Made by a program: the position numbers and the translations under genes. DNA of 31,529 nucleotides from an uncultured Eubacteriales bacterium (GTDB lineage Bacteria > Bacillota > Clostridia > Tissierellales > Peptoniphilaceae): contig UQBO01000017.1 in the NCBI GenBank assembly GCA_900539225.1, forward strand, positions 1 to 31,529, in the 5' to 3' direction. Positions 1-7,201 of the stretch are shown in pieces. Below the pieces are notes generated by a model. That model was given only the letters and a program-made list of their open reading frames with translations, did not search any database and was not told the origin of the DNA. The stretch's first letter is position 1. Each line of letters begins with the position of its first letter.

Positions 1-53
1 AGTATAGGATAAAATGTGTGCAAGTGCAACTTTTTTTGTAATTTTTTCAAAAA

Positions 54-89
54 AATATCTATTGAGTATTTTACTCCCCAATAGATATT
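54..89 (-). terminator. Hairpin with minus-strand T-run, or operator over a promoter
   Basis: Arms AATATCTATT (54-63) and AATAGATATT (80-89) pair perfectly, with a second inner stem GAGTA/TACTC. Read on the minus strand the hairpin runs directly into a T-rich stretch (53-47), the form of an intrinsic terminator for leftward transcripts such as read-through from the S-layer gene. The hairpin also overlaps a possible rightward promoter (TTGAGT 62-67, 18-base gap, TATTAT 86-91), so an operator role is an alternative. Confidence 0.5.
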
Positions 90-119
90 ATACAGCCGAA
101 TAAAAAAGAAAATTGTTGG

Positions 120-320
120 ATGAATATTGCCAAAGGCCTATTAGTAATCGTTTTAATCTTTCCATTATTAGGAGAATTATTTACAAGCATAAAAAATGCT
201 TTATTAAATCCAATAGGTATGTATATTAATGACAACAAAAACTACTATGCAACTGCTTTTACTTTACTCGCAGCACTTTTAATACCTAAAAGAAGTGATA
301 ATACCGCTGGTAGAGACTAA
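120..320 (+). CDS. Small hypothetical membrane protein
   Basis: A 66-residue ORF with two hydrophobic stretches (about residues 5-20 and 43-55) separated by a short polar segment rich in Asn and Tyr, ending in a charged tail. It is not recognised as a known family. It follows a possible promoter at 62-91 and precedes a bidirectional terminator at 372-408, so it sits in a plausible self-contained unit convergent with the S-layer gene. No good ribosome binding site is visible before the ATG, which lowers confidence; a chance ORF in AT-rich DNA remains possible. Confidence 0.4.
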   Translation: MNIAKGLLVIVLIFPLLGELFTSIKNALLNPIGMYINDNKNYYATAFTLLAALLIPKRSDNTAGRD

Positions 321-371
321 ATTGTTCATGTTCTAAATAACTATATACTAACTAATTTCAATTCTATGTAC

Positions 372-408
372 AAAAAAGGAAGGTCATACGACCCTCCCTT
401 TTTATTTT
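372..408. terminator. Bidirectional intrinsic terminator
   Basis: Eight-bp stem (GGAAGGTC at 378-385, GACCCTCC at 390-397, one G-T wobble) with a 4-nt loop. It has an A-run on the left and a T-run on the right, so it can end the S-layer transcript from the right and any transcript of the 66-residue ORF from the left. Confidence 0.85.
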
Positions 409-421
409 AGTTAATTATTAA

Positions 422-3400
422 CTATTTAATAACTACTACAAATGATTCTGTTTTAGTTGTATCTCCATGAGATATAACTACTGTGTATTCATTCATAGTT
501 GATCCTGCTTTTGCAGTTACTGAGTCAACTTTAACACCTTGATCTTTAGCGTAAACTAATTTATCGATGTTTGCTGTGATAACTGCTTTAGCTACTGCTT
601 CATCATAAGCTTGACCTAATCTAACAGTCTTACCTTCTAATTCTCTTGCTACTCTCTTTAGTAGGTTTTCAGCTGCTGCAGCTTTTTTATCTTTTTCTTC
701 TTTTTCTTCATCTGCTGTTAATTTTTTGAATTCATTTCTAGCATATTCAACTTTAGCTGTTGCAGGATTTGTAAGTTCAACTACTAATTTATTATCTTCT
801 ATTTTAATTCTGCTAATAACATCATCATATTTTAATAATATAGATGCTATTCTAGTTCTATATTCTGAAGTAATATCAGTTATAGTTGAAGCAAATTCTT
901 GTTTTCCTAAAGCTTCGATTTCTGCTTTTGCTGCTTTTAAATCAGCTTCTGCTTTTGCTGCTTTTATTTCTTTTGGCATTCTTAATCCTGTAACCTTTAG
1001 AGCAGTCTTACCGTCATAGTTAGTTCTTTCGTCATATTCAACTTTAACTTCACCATCAGTATATGCAGCTGCAAACTTAGTTAAACCAGTTTCACCATAA
1101 CCGTAGTCTTTACCATTAGAACCTACGAACCAAGTTCTTGCATTAACTGTATAAACAACGTTGTTTTTACCGTCTGCATCAACTAATTCGAATTGTAGTG
1201 GGTTAGTACCAAAGTTCTTAAAGATGTTAACTGCATTTTTAACTCCTGGATTAGTGTTTCTTTCGAAGTATCTGATAACTCTTACGAATTTTCCGTCATC
1301 TTCATCATAGTATACTTGTACCCAGTCACCTAATTGTCTGTTGAAGATTTGAGTGTCTCTGTCAAAGTATTTTTCAACTCCGTTGATGTCATAAGCATCT
1401 CTGTATTTAAGATCTTTAATGCTTACTAATTCTTGGTCATGTTTAATAACAACTTTCTTTACATAACCTTTCTTAACATCTGCGTCTTTAGTTGCGTCAG
1501 TGATATGAAGTTCAACGATGTCGCCTGCTGTATACATAGTGTGTTTGATTCCACCAGGGATTAGGTCTACATCGTAGTAAACGCCTTGAGCATCTCTAAA
1601 TCTAGCTGATGTAGTTGTATTGTATTTATCTAAAACTTCAGCGTATACAGTATTTGTCTTTGTAACTGATTTAGCGTTAGCAAATACAACTATGTTAGCA
1701 ATACCTTCTGCATTTGTTAAGAAGTTGTAGTAAGGTATTTCTAGATGTTCAAATCTTTCTCTTAATGCATTTTCAGAAACTACATAAGCCTTAAGGTCTA
1801 TGTTGTTCTTGTTGTCTGCAATGAATTTATCCATGTCAGCGATTTGAATTAAACCACTCTTTGTTATAGCGTAAGCGTGTAGATTGTCAAAGTATCTGTA
1901 GTTTTTGTTACCTACTGTGATGTATCTGTAGTTCATTGATGCCCAATCTAAACCTGCTTTGTAAGTTTTTGCTGAAACAATACGTGCCATTAAGCCGATT
2001 TCTTCTTTTTCAGCAGCGCTTAAATAAACAATGTCTTCTTCTGCGAATCCGTTGTGTAGTCTTAGGTTGTTAGAATCTCCAAATACATCTAGATATTCAG
2101 TTCCTCTTCCTTCTTTAGCCCAGAAAGCTTCTCCCTTTGAAGGTAAGAATCTTACATCACCGTAAGTAGTGATTTGTTTAATAGCTTGGATTCCGTCGCT
2201 CCATGCTAGGTCAGAGTCAATGTATTGAACTGATCCGTCTAAAGCGATTAATAATTTAACGTTTCTACCAAGAATTGGTTTTAATTGTTCTCTTGCTGTG
2301 ATAACGTTGAATTGTTTTCCTTCATAGCTGTAAACAGCTCTGAATGGTCTTGTGTAGTTTAACCAATATTCGTCGTTGTTTTCTTTTCCTTCGATAACTA
2401 CATATTCGTCACCGTATCTGTCTAAGTGAGTCTTTACTAACTTAGCTTCAAGCTTAGCGTCTTTTCTAACGATAGCGTTCTTGTAGTCGTTGTAGAAGTG
2501 GATTACGTCATCTTTAACGATTGCTTTTCTTTCAGCTACTTCGTAACCTTTAGAAGTCTTAGTGATGATTCTGTCTGATAGCTTACCAGCTTTAACTACT
2601 CTACCGTCTCTTAAGTCGTCATAGTACCAAACGTCTCCGTCTTTAACTTCTGCAACTGGAGCGATATCATCAAATTTGTAAGCATCGATAAATACAACTT
2701 TACCGTTCTTAACTGTTACTCTTGCAAAATCATATTTGCCTTCTTTGTAGTCTTTAGAAAAGTCTTCATACTTGTAGTCTTTGTTGTTTAGATATGTTCT
2801 GTAGATTCTTTCATCTTCCATGTCATATCTTTCATCAAATAATGCAGTGTATTTAGTGTTGTCTAGACCAAATTTCTTATAGTCAACGCTTGTGATTTGA
2901 CCTTCTTTGTAATCATATGTTTTATCAACTGTAACGTCAACAATCTTGTCGTCTTTATTTACTGTGATATCAACAACTTTACCAATTAATTCTTCAGCGT
3001 CTAACTTAAGGTCTTTGTCAAGTACGTATTTGTGTTGGTCGCCTCTCTTATCTCTGTTAGCTCCAACCCAGTTAGCTTCTTGAACAACTTTGATAACTTC
3101 AACAACGATTTCGTCGTCGTTCATCTTTTCAACTCTAGAGTTTTCTAGAACGATAGCTTTAACGATCTTTCTTTGACCAAATTCTTTGCTTGTAATCATG
3201 TTGTAAAGCATCTTGAAAACGTTTCCTCTAGTAGCCATGTCAGTGTAAGCTGGAACGTTTACGTTGTTAAATAAACCTAGTTGTTGAGCTTTTACAATGT
3301 ATCCTGCTGGATATACTGTACCAACTTCTGCTTGACCAAGAGCGATTGTAAGCATTGTAGCCATGTCTTGGTAAGAGATTTGTCTGTCTGGTCTGAATGT

Positions 3401-3889
3401 TCCGTCTGTGTAACCGTTTACAAAGCCTTGTTGTTTAGCAACTGCGATGTAACCGTTTGCCCAGTGGTTTGTAGGAACGTCTTTGAATCCTGTAGGAATT
3501 GTAGCTAAAGCTTTAGCTGAAGCTTCAAGACCCATAGCTCTAACAATCATAGAAGCAAATTCTGATCTCTTAACGTTCTTTTCTACTTTGAAGTCGTCTG
3601 AATCTGCTGAATAACCAGTGATGAAACCAGCCTTCTTAAGAACTTCGATAGCTTTGTCTAAAGCTTCGTCCTTAACAGGTTCTTCTTCCTTCTTTTCTTC
3701 TGTCTTTTCTTCAGTTTTTTCTTCGGATTTTTCGTCTTTCTTTTCTTCAGACTTTTCATCCTTCTTTTCTTCTGTCTTTACTTCTGCTTTTTTATCGTCA
3801 GCAGGAGTAGTAGTTTCAGCTAGAACTGAAGTAAATGAGCCTACTATCATGATCATAGCAAGTAGTAGTGCAAGTAATTTTTTACTCAT
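422..3889 (-). CDS. S-layer-homology (SLH) domain surface protein
   Basis: A 1155-residue exported protein, probably a major cell-surface or S-layer protein. Residues 1-24 form a signal peptide with Lys-Lys, a hydrophobic core and a VLA-type cleavage site. Residues about 30-75 are a low-complexity, highly charged Glu/Lys linker of short near-repeats. About 78-235 hold three SLH-like repeats (motifs such as FKDVPTNHWA, GYTDGTFRPDRQIS and TRGNVFKML), which bind secondary cell-wall polymers. The rest is a long Lys/Asp/Tyr-rich region without a recognised family, presumably the assembly or exposed part. The start has a strong ribosome site (AGGAGG) and a near-consensus promoter with a 5' hairpin. 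The gene stands alone between its own promoter and terminator. Confidence 0.9.
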   Translation of the reverse strand: MSKKLLALLLAMIMIVGSFTSVLAETTTPADDKKAEVKTEEKKDEKSEEKKDEKSEEKTEEKTEEKKEEEPVKDEALDKAIEVLKKAGFITGYSADSDDFKVEKNVKRSEFASMIVRAMGLEASAKALATIPTGFKDVPTNHWANGYIAVAKQQGFVNGYTDGTFRPDRQISYQDMATMLTIALGQAEVGTVYPAGYIVKAQQLGLFNNVNVPAYTDMATRGNVFKMLYNMITSKEFGQRKIVKAIVLENSRVEKMNDDEIVVEVIKVVQEANWVGANRDKRGDQHKYVLDKDLKLDAEELIGKVVDITVNKDDKIVDVTVDKTYDYKEGQITSVDYKKFGLDNTKYTALFDERYDMEDERIYRTYLNNKDYKYEDFSKDYKEGKYDFARVTVKNGKVVFIDAYKFDDIAPVAEVKDGDVWYYDDLRDGRVVKAGKLSDRIITKTSKGYEVAERKAIVKDDVIHFYNDYKNAIVRKDAKLEAKLVKTHLDRYGDEYVVIEGKENNDEYWLNYTRPFRAVYSYEGKQFNVITAREQLKPILGRNVKLLIALDGSVQYIDSDLAWSDGIQAIKQITTYGDVRFLPSKGEAFWAKEGRGTEYLDVFGDSNNLRLHNGFAEEDIVYLSAAEKEEIGLMARIVSAKTYKAGLDWASMNYRYITVGNKNYRYFDNLHAYAITKSGLIQIADMDKFIADNKNNIDLKAYVVSENALRERFEHLEIPYYNFLTNAEGIANIVVFANAKSVTKTNTVYAEVLDKYNTTTSARFRDAQGVYYDVDLIPGGIKHTMYTAGDIVELHITDATKDADVKKGYVKKVVIKHDQELVSIKDLKYRDAYDINGVEKYFDRDTQIFNRQLGDWVQVYYDEDDGKFVRVIRYFERNTNPGVKNAVNIFKNFGTNPLQFELVDADGKNNVVYTVNARTWFVGSNGKDYGYGETGLTKFAAAYTDGEVKVEYDERTNYDGKTALKVTGLRMPKEIKAAKAEADLKAAKAEIEALGKQEFASTITDITSEYRTRIASILLKYDDVISRIKIEDNKLVVELTNPATAKVEYARNEFKKLTADEEKEEKDKKAAAAENLLKRVARELEGKTVRLGQAYDEAVAKAVITANIDKLVYAKDQGVKVDSVTAKAGSTMNEYTVVISHGDTTKTESFVVVIK

Positions 3890-3913
3890 GTCTAATGACC
3901 TCCTTTTGTATTT

Positions 3914-3932
3914 GTGTAGGATAAGCCTACAC
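3914..3932 (-). promoter_or_regulatory. 5'-leader hairpin of the S-layer mRNA
   Basis: Perfect 7-bp stem (GTGTAGG/CCTACAC) with a 5-nt loop, within a few nucleotides of the predicted transcription start and just before the ribosome site. Hairpins at extreme 5' ends are known to stabilise mRNAs; that role here is inference. Confidence 0.6.
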
Positions 3933-3941
3933 TCTTAATGT

Positions 3942-3970
3942 ATTATACCACCTAAATTCATATTATGCAA
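3942..3970 (-). promoter_or_regulatory. Promoter of the S-layer gene
   Basis: On the minus strand, TTGCAT (-35, 3970-3965), a 17-base spacer and a perfect TATAAT (-10, 3947-3942). It lies about 50 bases before the S-layer start codon. This is a housekeeping sigma-A type promoter. Confidence 0.8.
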
Positions 3971-4154
3971 GAAGAAACCTTTATCTGTAACAGATCTGTA
4001 ATAATAAACGCAAGAAACTTATTAATTTTAAAATCAATTAAGCTGTTTCGTTTGGTTCTCAGCTCGTTCTCTCGCAAATACAAATCTAGTGGTACTTTAT
4101 TTACAATTACATTATAACACAGAAAAAGCGTTTTGTTTGTTAAGAGTGTGTTAC

Positions 4155-4192
4155 AAAAGTCGATTCGCGTGTAAAACGACTTTTGCGTTTTG
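4155..4192 (+). repeat. Dispersed hairpin repeat, GATTCGCGTG type, copy 1
   Basis: Stem AAAAGTCG (4155-4162) / CGACTTTT (4177-4184) around a loop ATTCGCGTGTAAAA, followed by GCGTTTT. Related copies lie at about 18003-18045 (minus orientation), 18776-18812 and 31238-31270, all intergenic. Confidence 0.65.
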
Positions 4193-4286
4193 CCTTTTAC
4201 GCGCACTAGGCATATGCCGGGCGTATGATATAGGTCGGTCGATTGATATATGCGTTTAGGCGACCATTATCAGGGAGGGTCTATAT

Positions 4287-4350
4287 AAAAGAAAATTTAT
4301 TTACATAAATTTTCTTGCGATTCAAAATACTTACGTATTTTAAATCTAAA
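4287..4350. repeat. 64-bp double-hairpin dispersed repeat, copy 1
   Basis: Two consecutive hairpins: GAAAATTTA (4291-4299) / TAAATTTTC (4306-4314), then AAAATAC (4324-4330) / GTATTTT (4335-4341). The same 64 bases recur at 30987-31050 with five differences; one changed pair in the second stem is compensatory (A-T here, G-C there). Confidence 0.8.
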
Positions 4351-4470
4351 AATGGAAGATATATATTTGAATGTTTGACATAAATATTTTCAATGTTGAC
4401 AGCTTTTCTGTATATTGCTTAGTTCTACGAAGTGGCAAAACCATCGTCAAGAATATTTACTTTATGGGGC

Positions 4471-4499
4471 TTGACAATGTCTTCCTTTTATAATATAAT
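4471..4499 (+). promoter_or_regulatory. Consensus sigma-A promoter of the ncRNA candidate
   Basis: Perfect TTGACA (4471-4476), a 17-base spacer and perfect TATAAT (4494-4499). No coding region with a ribosome site follows on this strand; a structured region and a strong terminator do. Confidence 0.85.
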
Positions 4500-4505
4500 A
4501 CACTC

Positions 4506-4815
4506 TGTAGTTCGAAGTAGTTGCTAGTACACTGAACTACACGGAAAGTAATCTAGGGGGTTCTCCTTCGTAGGCTGCATTGAGGTCTTGATCGGTTTAT
4601 GACTCTCATGTGGCTACCCAAGTCTCGCATCACGAACTTTTTACTTAAATCGAGGCTCTCGGGCATGGGCTAGGCTCGAGTTTGGGTTTTAAAGAAATCC
4701 TCCTTCATTAATAGATTTCTTTGCCCCTGAAATGGACTTTGGGGTCCTTGATTGCTTTCTTGTTTACTATTACCATCCCCAAAAGCAGTACGCCGTGTGT
4801 GTGCTGCTTTTTTTA
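4506..4815 (+). ncRNA. Putative structured non-coding RNA, about 310 nt
   Basis: Bounded by a consensus promoter (4471-4499) and a 10-bp intrinsic terminator (4785-4815), with no open frame on this strand carrying a ribosome site. Visible helices: TGTAGTTC/GAACTACA at the predicted 5' end (4506-4513/4534-4541); ACCCAA/TTGGGT (4616-4621/4682-4687) enclosing TCGAG/CTCGA (4650-4654/4675-4679); a 9-bp stem AAAGAAATC/GATTTCTTT (4691-4699/4714-4722); and a longer-range CTTTGGGG/CCCCAAAAG pairing (about 4737/4777). I saw no hallmarks of tmRNA (3' tRNA-like end), RNase P RNA, the SRP RNA tetraloop domain or a T-box. It could be a divergent 6S RNA, a member of an ornate family such as raiA or ROOL, or new. 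The minus-strand ORF across it looks spurious. Confidence 0.6.
4785..4815 (+). terminator. Intrinsic terminator of the ncRNA candidate
   Basis: Ten-bp stem starting AGCAGTACGC and closing on GTGTGTGCTGCT (wobbles included) with a 5-nt loop, followed by seven or more T residues. Confidence 0.85.
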
Positions 4816-4837
4816 TATGTATGGGTGGGGTGGATTT

Positions 4838-5130
4838 TGCGAGCGACATCCTGAGCGACATTTTATTCTGTAGAGCGACATTCTAGAGCGACATTTTTTA
4901 TCTGATTTTATGTAAGCAAGCTATATACTCATTCTGTAGAGCGACATCGTTTTTCTGTAGAGCGACATTTGATTAAGTAGAGCGACATTTTATTGTCGTT
5001 TTTCTCCTGATTCAGCTATATGCTCATTTTGTAGAGCGACATGCTTTATAAGTAGAAGGCCATTTGCGAGGGACATCCTGAGAGACATTTTCCTCTGATG
5101 TAGCTATATGCTCATTTTCCTGAGGGACAG
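4838..5130. repeat. GAGCGACAT repeat block
   Basis: Eight exact copies of GAGCGACAT (starting at 4841, 4853, 4873, 4886, 4939, 4960, 4980 and 5034), several within GTAGAGCGACATT, plus variants GAGGGACAT (5068), GAGAGACAT (5080) and GAGGGACAG (5122). A second motif, AGCTATAT[AG]CTCATT, occurs three times between them, and a segment near 4838-4865 is duplicated at about 5065-5092. Spacing is irregular, so this is not a CRISPR array. It lies between the ncRNA terminator and the fchA terminator and has no gene. Function unknown; possibly a protein-binding array or decaying duplications. Confidence 0.75.
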
Positions 5131-5157
5131 GTCTACGAAGTGGCGAGGACCATTCTC

Positions 5158-5187
5158 AAAGAAAAAGACGCCTCGGATGAAGCGTCT
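5158..5187 (-). terminator. Intrinsic terminator of fchA
   Basis: On the minus strand, AGACGC / GCGTCT pair and are followed by a T-run (plus-strand A-run just left of 5167). It lies about 30 bases past the fchA stop. Confidence 0.8.
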
Positions 5188-5215
5188 ATGATCTGTATTA
5201 TTTAATTTAAGGCTA

Positions 5216-5857
5216 TCACTTAGTCAATCTATCATATACTATGCCAAGTGTTTCTTCCTTATATTTCTTGGATGCGGCAAGCATGTCATCGACTTTTTTC
5301 TTTGTTTCTGCTCTGAAGGCTTCGTCTTTAAGTGATTTTAGGTTGATTGTAACGTTTAGCAGTGCGCCTTCAACGCCTGTTTGCAATAGTAGGCAGCCTA
5401 CGCCAACGTCTGTGATTGCGTTGATGTTGCCGTTTTGTGCGAAGATCTTTTGCATCTTCATGGCTTCTAGGCCTAGTTCTGCGCATCTGAATGGTATTTC
5501 AAGTGCTACTTTATATCCTTCTTGGATCTTTTCTGATCTGATTTTCTTTTCTTCGTCTGTTTCTTTTGGCATCTTTAGTGCTTTGATGACGTCGTTGAAT
5601 GCTGTTGAGTCTGTGTCAACGATTTCTTCTAGCTCGGCTGATAGTTCTACTAGCTTTGCTGAGTAGTCTTTCATTGTGTTTTGGTCTGCTTCGGATAGTT
5701 CTGCGAAGGCTTTTTTGCCTTCTGTAAGCGCCATGACCATGTTTGTTAGGGATGCGCCTAATGCTGATGAATAGGCTGCAACTGAGCCACCGCCTGGTGC
5801 TGGTGAGTCTGATTTAACTTCTTTTAAATAATCTCTTAGTGATTTTTCGATTAACAT
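5216..5857 (-). CDS. fchA: Methenyltetrahydrofolate cyclohydrolase / formimino-THF cyclodeaminase family
   Basis: A 213-residue cytosolic protein of the FTCD_C (cyclodeaminase/cyclohydrolase) family. The diagnostic N-terminal segment with SPAPGGGSVAAYSSALG (about residues 17-34) is intact, and the length fits stand-alone clostridial FchA proteins. These convert 5,10-methenyl-THF to 10-formyl-THF in one-carbon metabolism; related proteins deaminate 5-formimino-THF in histidine or purine fermentation. No neighbouring formate-THF ligase or glutamate formiminotransferase is present to decide between the two. The start is supported by a strong AGGAGG site about 8 bases upstream. The gene appears monocistronic, with its own terminator and a large leader hairpin. 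Confidence 0.85.
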   Translation of the reverse strand: MLIEKSLRDYLKEVKSDSPAPGGGSVAAYSSALGASLTNMVMALTEGKKAFAELSEADQNTMKDYSAKLVELSAELEEIVDTDSTAFNDVIKALKMPKETDEEKKIRSEKIQEGYKVALEIPFRCAELGLEAMKMQKIFAQNGNINAITDVGVGCLLLQTGVEGALLNVTINLKSLKDEAFRAETKKKVDDMLAASKKYKEETLGIVYDRLTK

Positions 5858-5881
5858 AATTTTCCTCCTTGATATTGTTTT

Positions 5882-5912
5882 GTATGTGGAATGGCTGAGC
5901 CACTCCGTATAC
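5882..5912. promoter_or_regulatory. Long hairpin in the region upstream of fchA
   Basis: A 15-bp inverted repeat (centre ATGGCTGAGCCACT) with one mismatch and a 1-nt loop. On the plus strand a T-rich stretch follows (5913-5925), so it could end rightward transcription. On the minus strand it lies about 25-55 bases before the fchA start, in or next to its leader. No clear promoter for fchA was identified. Confidence 0.5.
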
Positions 5913-5982
5913 TTTTTTGTTTTTGTAAATTATCTTCTTATTATATATATGATCCAATCAAATATTATATCTATTTCACATC

Positions 5983-6157
5983 AAAAAGTGTTTTCCTTCG
6001 CTTGCTGGTCTACAAAAACTGATAATTTCTAAGCTTGTTCACCTGCAAGCCCATATTCGTTCGCTTCGCTCAGCTAGATGGTCTTGCGGCCGGTTCACTT
6101 CGCAAAGAAATTAAAACAGTTTTTTCCGAATGCTGCGCTCGTGAAAATCACTTTTTT
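5983..6157. repeat. Foldback element A1 (about 175 bp)
   Basis: Long imperfect inverted repeat: AAAAAGTG (5983) / CACTTTTT (6149), TTTTC/GAAAA, AAAACTG (6015) / CAGTTTT (6117), TAATTTCT (6023) / AGAAATTA (6106), GCAAG (6045) / CTTGC (6083), around a loop containing CATATTCGTTCGCTTCGCTC. The loop and flanks closely match foldback element A2 at 18268-18443. No ORF. Confidence 0.75.
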
Positions 6158-6181
6158 TATATCGGGTTAGATCAAACCTGA

Positions 6182-6303
6182 ATTTCGCAGAGCAAATTTT
6201 TAGTATGGGACGAAGTGGAGATTTTTTTCAAGCGGAATGTATAGTTCATACCTGAGCATTGAAAAAAATCGAACGAGTTCCAGACGAAATTTGAATGCGA
6301 AAT
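6182..6303. repeat. Foldback element B (about 122 bp) past the PhzF-like gene
   Basis: Outer arms ATTTCGCA (6182) / TGCGAAAT (6296), middle CAAATTT/AAATTTG, inner perfect 12-bp GATTTTTTTCAA (6220-6231) / TTGAAAAAAATC (6259-6270). It starts 4 bases after the PhzF-like stop on the minus strand and could serve as transcript end or mRNA 3' structure. Together with element A1 it fills the gap between fchA and the par operon. Confidence 0.65.
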
Positions 6304-6306
6304 CTT

Positions 6307-7200
6307 CTAAATGTTTAGAATTCCGTCTAAGGAAATACGTGCAGTACCCATAACCGTAATAAACGCCGAATCCTTATCCTCTAAGTACCGCGTTTGCACT
6401 CTTGACGGCCTATTCATGGTCTCGCCTTGATGCATCTTGGCTTTGAGCTTTGTCGTTAGCTTGTTCTTTATCAAATAGTATTGCAGCGCCGCATTAGCGT
6501 ATGCGGAGGAGCTATCCTCTTCAAAAGCGAGGTCTTTTGTGTAATTCCTTACGTAGTAAAAACCATCTTCGGCTTCATTAAACAGGTGAACGTTGTCCAC
6601 GCCTATGGTCTTGGCTGCATCTTTGAATTTAAATTCATCTATTGTGTAGCCATAAAGTGCCTGTCTTGTCTTAATTGGTACGATGAGTGTCTTTTCTTCT
6701 GCTTCGACAACCATGGCCCTCGCGTCAAGACCATTCGCAAGACCGATATCGGCTGTTGAAAGGCTCATGGCGCTGAGCATATTTGAAATGTCGGGCGAGC
6801 TATTCACAATTGCTGGACGGCTGACCTCTATCTCCAAATTCTCTATCTTGTAGTCTTTGTAATAGATGTAGACTTTTTTCTTGGAACTTTTGTTCACTTC
6901 GTAGACAAGCTTGACACCATTCTCAATGGCTTTGATATAACCAAGGTTTGTAAGCACGTAAAATAGCGCAAGTGAGCCTTGTCCGGAGCCCTCTAGCTCG
7001 GTTTTGCTCGTGAAGTATCTAGTTCTGAAAACGTCTTGGTCAACTGGCTCTGCAAAGGCTGTAAGGCCGGCTCTAAGCTCGTTTGCGATGATTTGGTAGT
7101 CTTCTTCTTCGAGGCCTTCTGCGTCGGCAACTACGCCGATGGGTGTTCCGCCGAAGCGGCATGTTGCGAAGGCGTCGACGATGTATACGTGTAGATCCAT
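6307..7200 (-). CDS. PhzF-like protein lacking canonical catalytic residues
   Basis: A 297-residue protein with the PhzF/YddE isomerase fold signature: N-terminal VDAF with a GTP-for-GNP loop (residues 9-20), RTRYFTSKTELE (59-70), YVRNYTKD and a C-terminal NRPSRV segment followed by a hydrophobic strand. Key family motifs are altered. The NLSET[AT]F segment with the catalytic Glu reads RAGLTAF (Leu46 in the Glu position), the CGHAT motif reads SGQGS (72-76), and the EDPxTGSA motif reads EDSSSAYA. Enzymatic isomerase activity is therefore doubtful. The start codon is one base after the parB stop, with its ribosome site (GGAGG) inside the end of parB, so it is translated as the third gene of the parA-parB operon. 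Function unknown. Confidence 0.75.
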   Translation of the reverse strand: MDLHVYIVDAFATCRFGGTPIGVVADAEGLEEEDYQIIANELRAGLTAFAEPVDQDVFRTRYFTSKTELEGSGQGSLALFYVLTNLGYIKAIENGVKLVYEVNKSSKKKVYIYYKDYKIENLEIEVSRPAIVNSSPDISNMLSAMSLSTADIGLANGLDARAMVVEAEEKTLIVPIKTRQALYGYTIDEFKFKDAAKTIGVDNVHLFNEAEDGFYYVRNYTKDLAFEEDSSSAYANAALQYYLIKNKLTTKLKAKMHQGETMNRPSRVQTRYLEDKDSAFITVMGTARISLDGILNI

Positions 7201-7201
7201 A

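Larger units (their letters stand above)
3971..4500. other. Gene-poor stretch with repeats upstream of the ncRNA candidate
   Basis: No convincing gene. It contains, in order, one copy of the GATTCGCGTG-type hairpin repeat (4155-4192), a short palindrome-rich cluster including the perfect palindrome GGCATATGCC (4209-4218), one copy of the 64-bp double-hairpin repeat (4287-4350), and a GTGGCAAAACCAT element near 4432 that recurs elsewhere in the window. ORFs here lack ribosome sites and family resemblance. Confidence 0.6.

Noticed and set aside
3958..4206. Minus-strand 82-residue ORF upstream of the S-layer promoter
   Set aside because: It overlaps the S-layer promoter and a dispersed hairpin repeat, has no ribosome site and has a low-quality composition.
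4506..4815. tmRNA, RNase P RNA, SRP RNA or T-box leader
   Set aside because: No CCA-type tRNA-like end, no conserved GAGGAAAGTCC or ACAGAA elements, no SRP tetraloop domain and no T-box core could be found by eye; kept as an unidentified RNA candidate.
4670..4861. Minus-strand 63-residue ORF
   Set aside because: It lies across the promoter-terminator-bounded RNA candidate and the start of the GAGCGACAT array (its MSLRMSL start is just the repeat), with no ribosome site or family.
4838..5130. CRISPR array
   Set aside because: The GAGCGACAT repeats are short (9-13 bp), irregularly spaced and partly back-to-back, without uniform unique spacers or cas genes.
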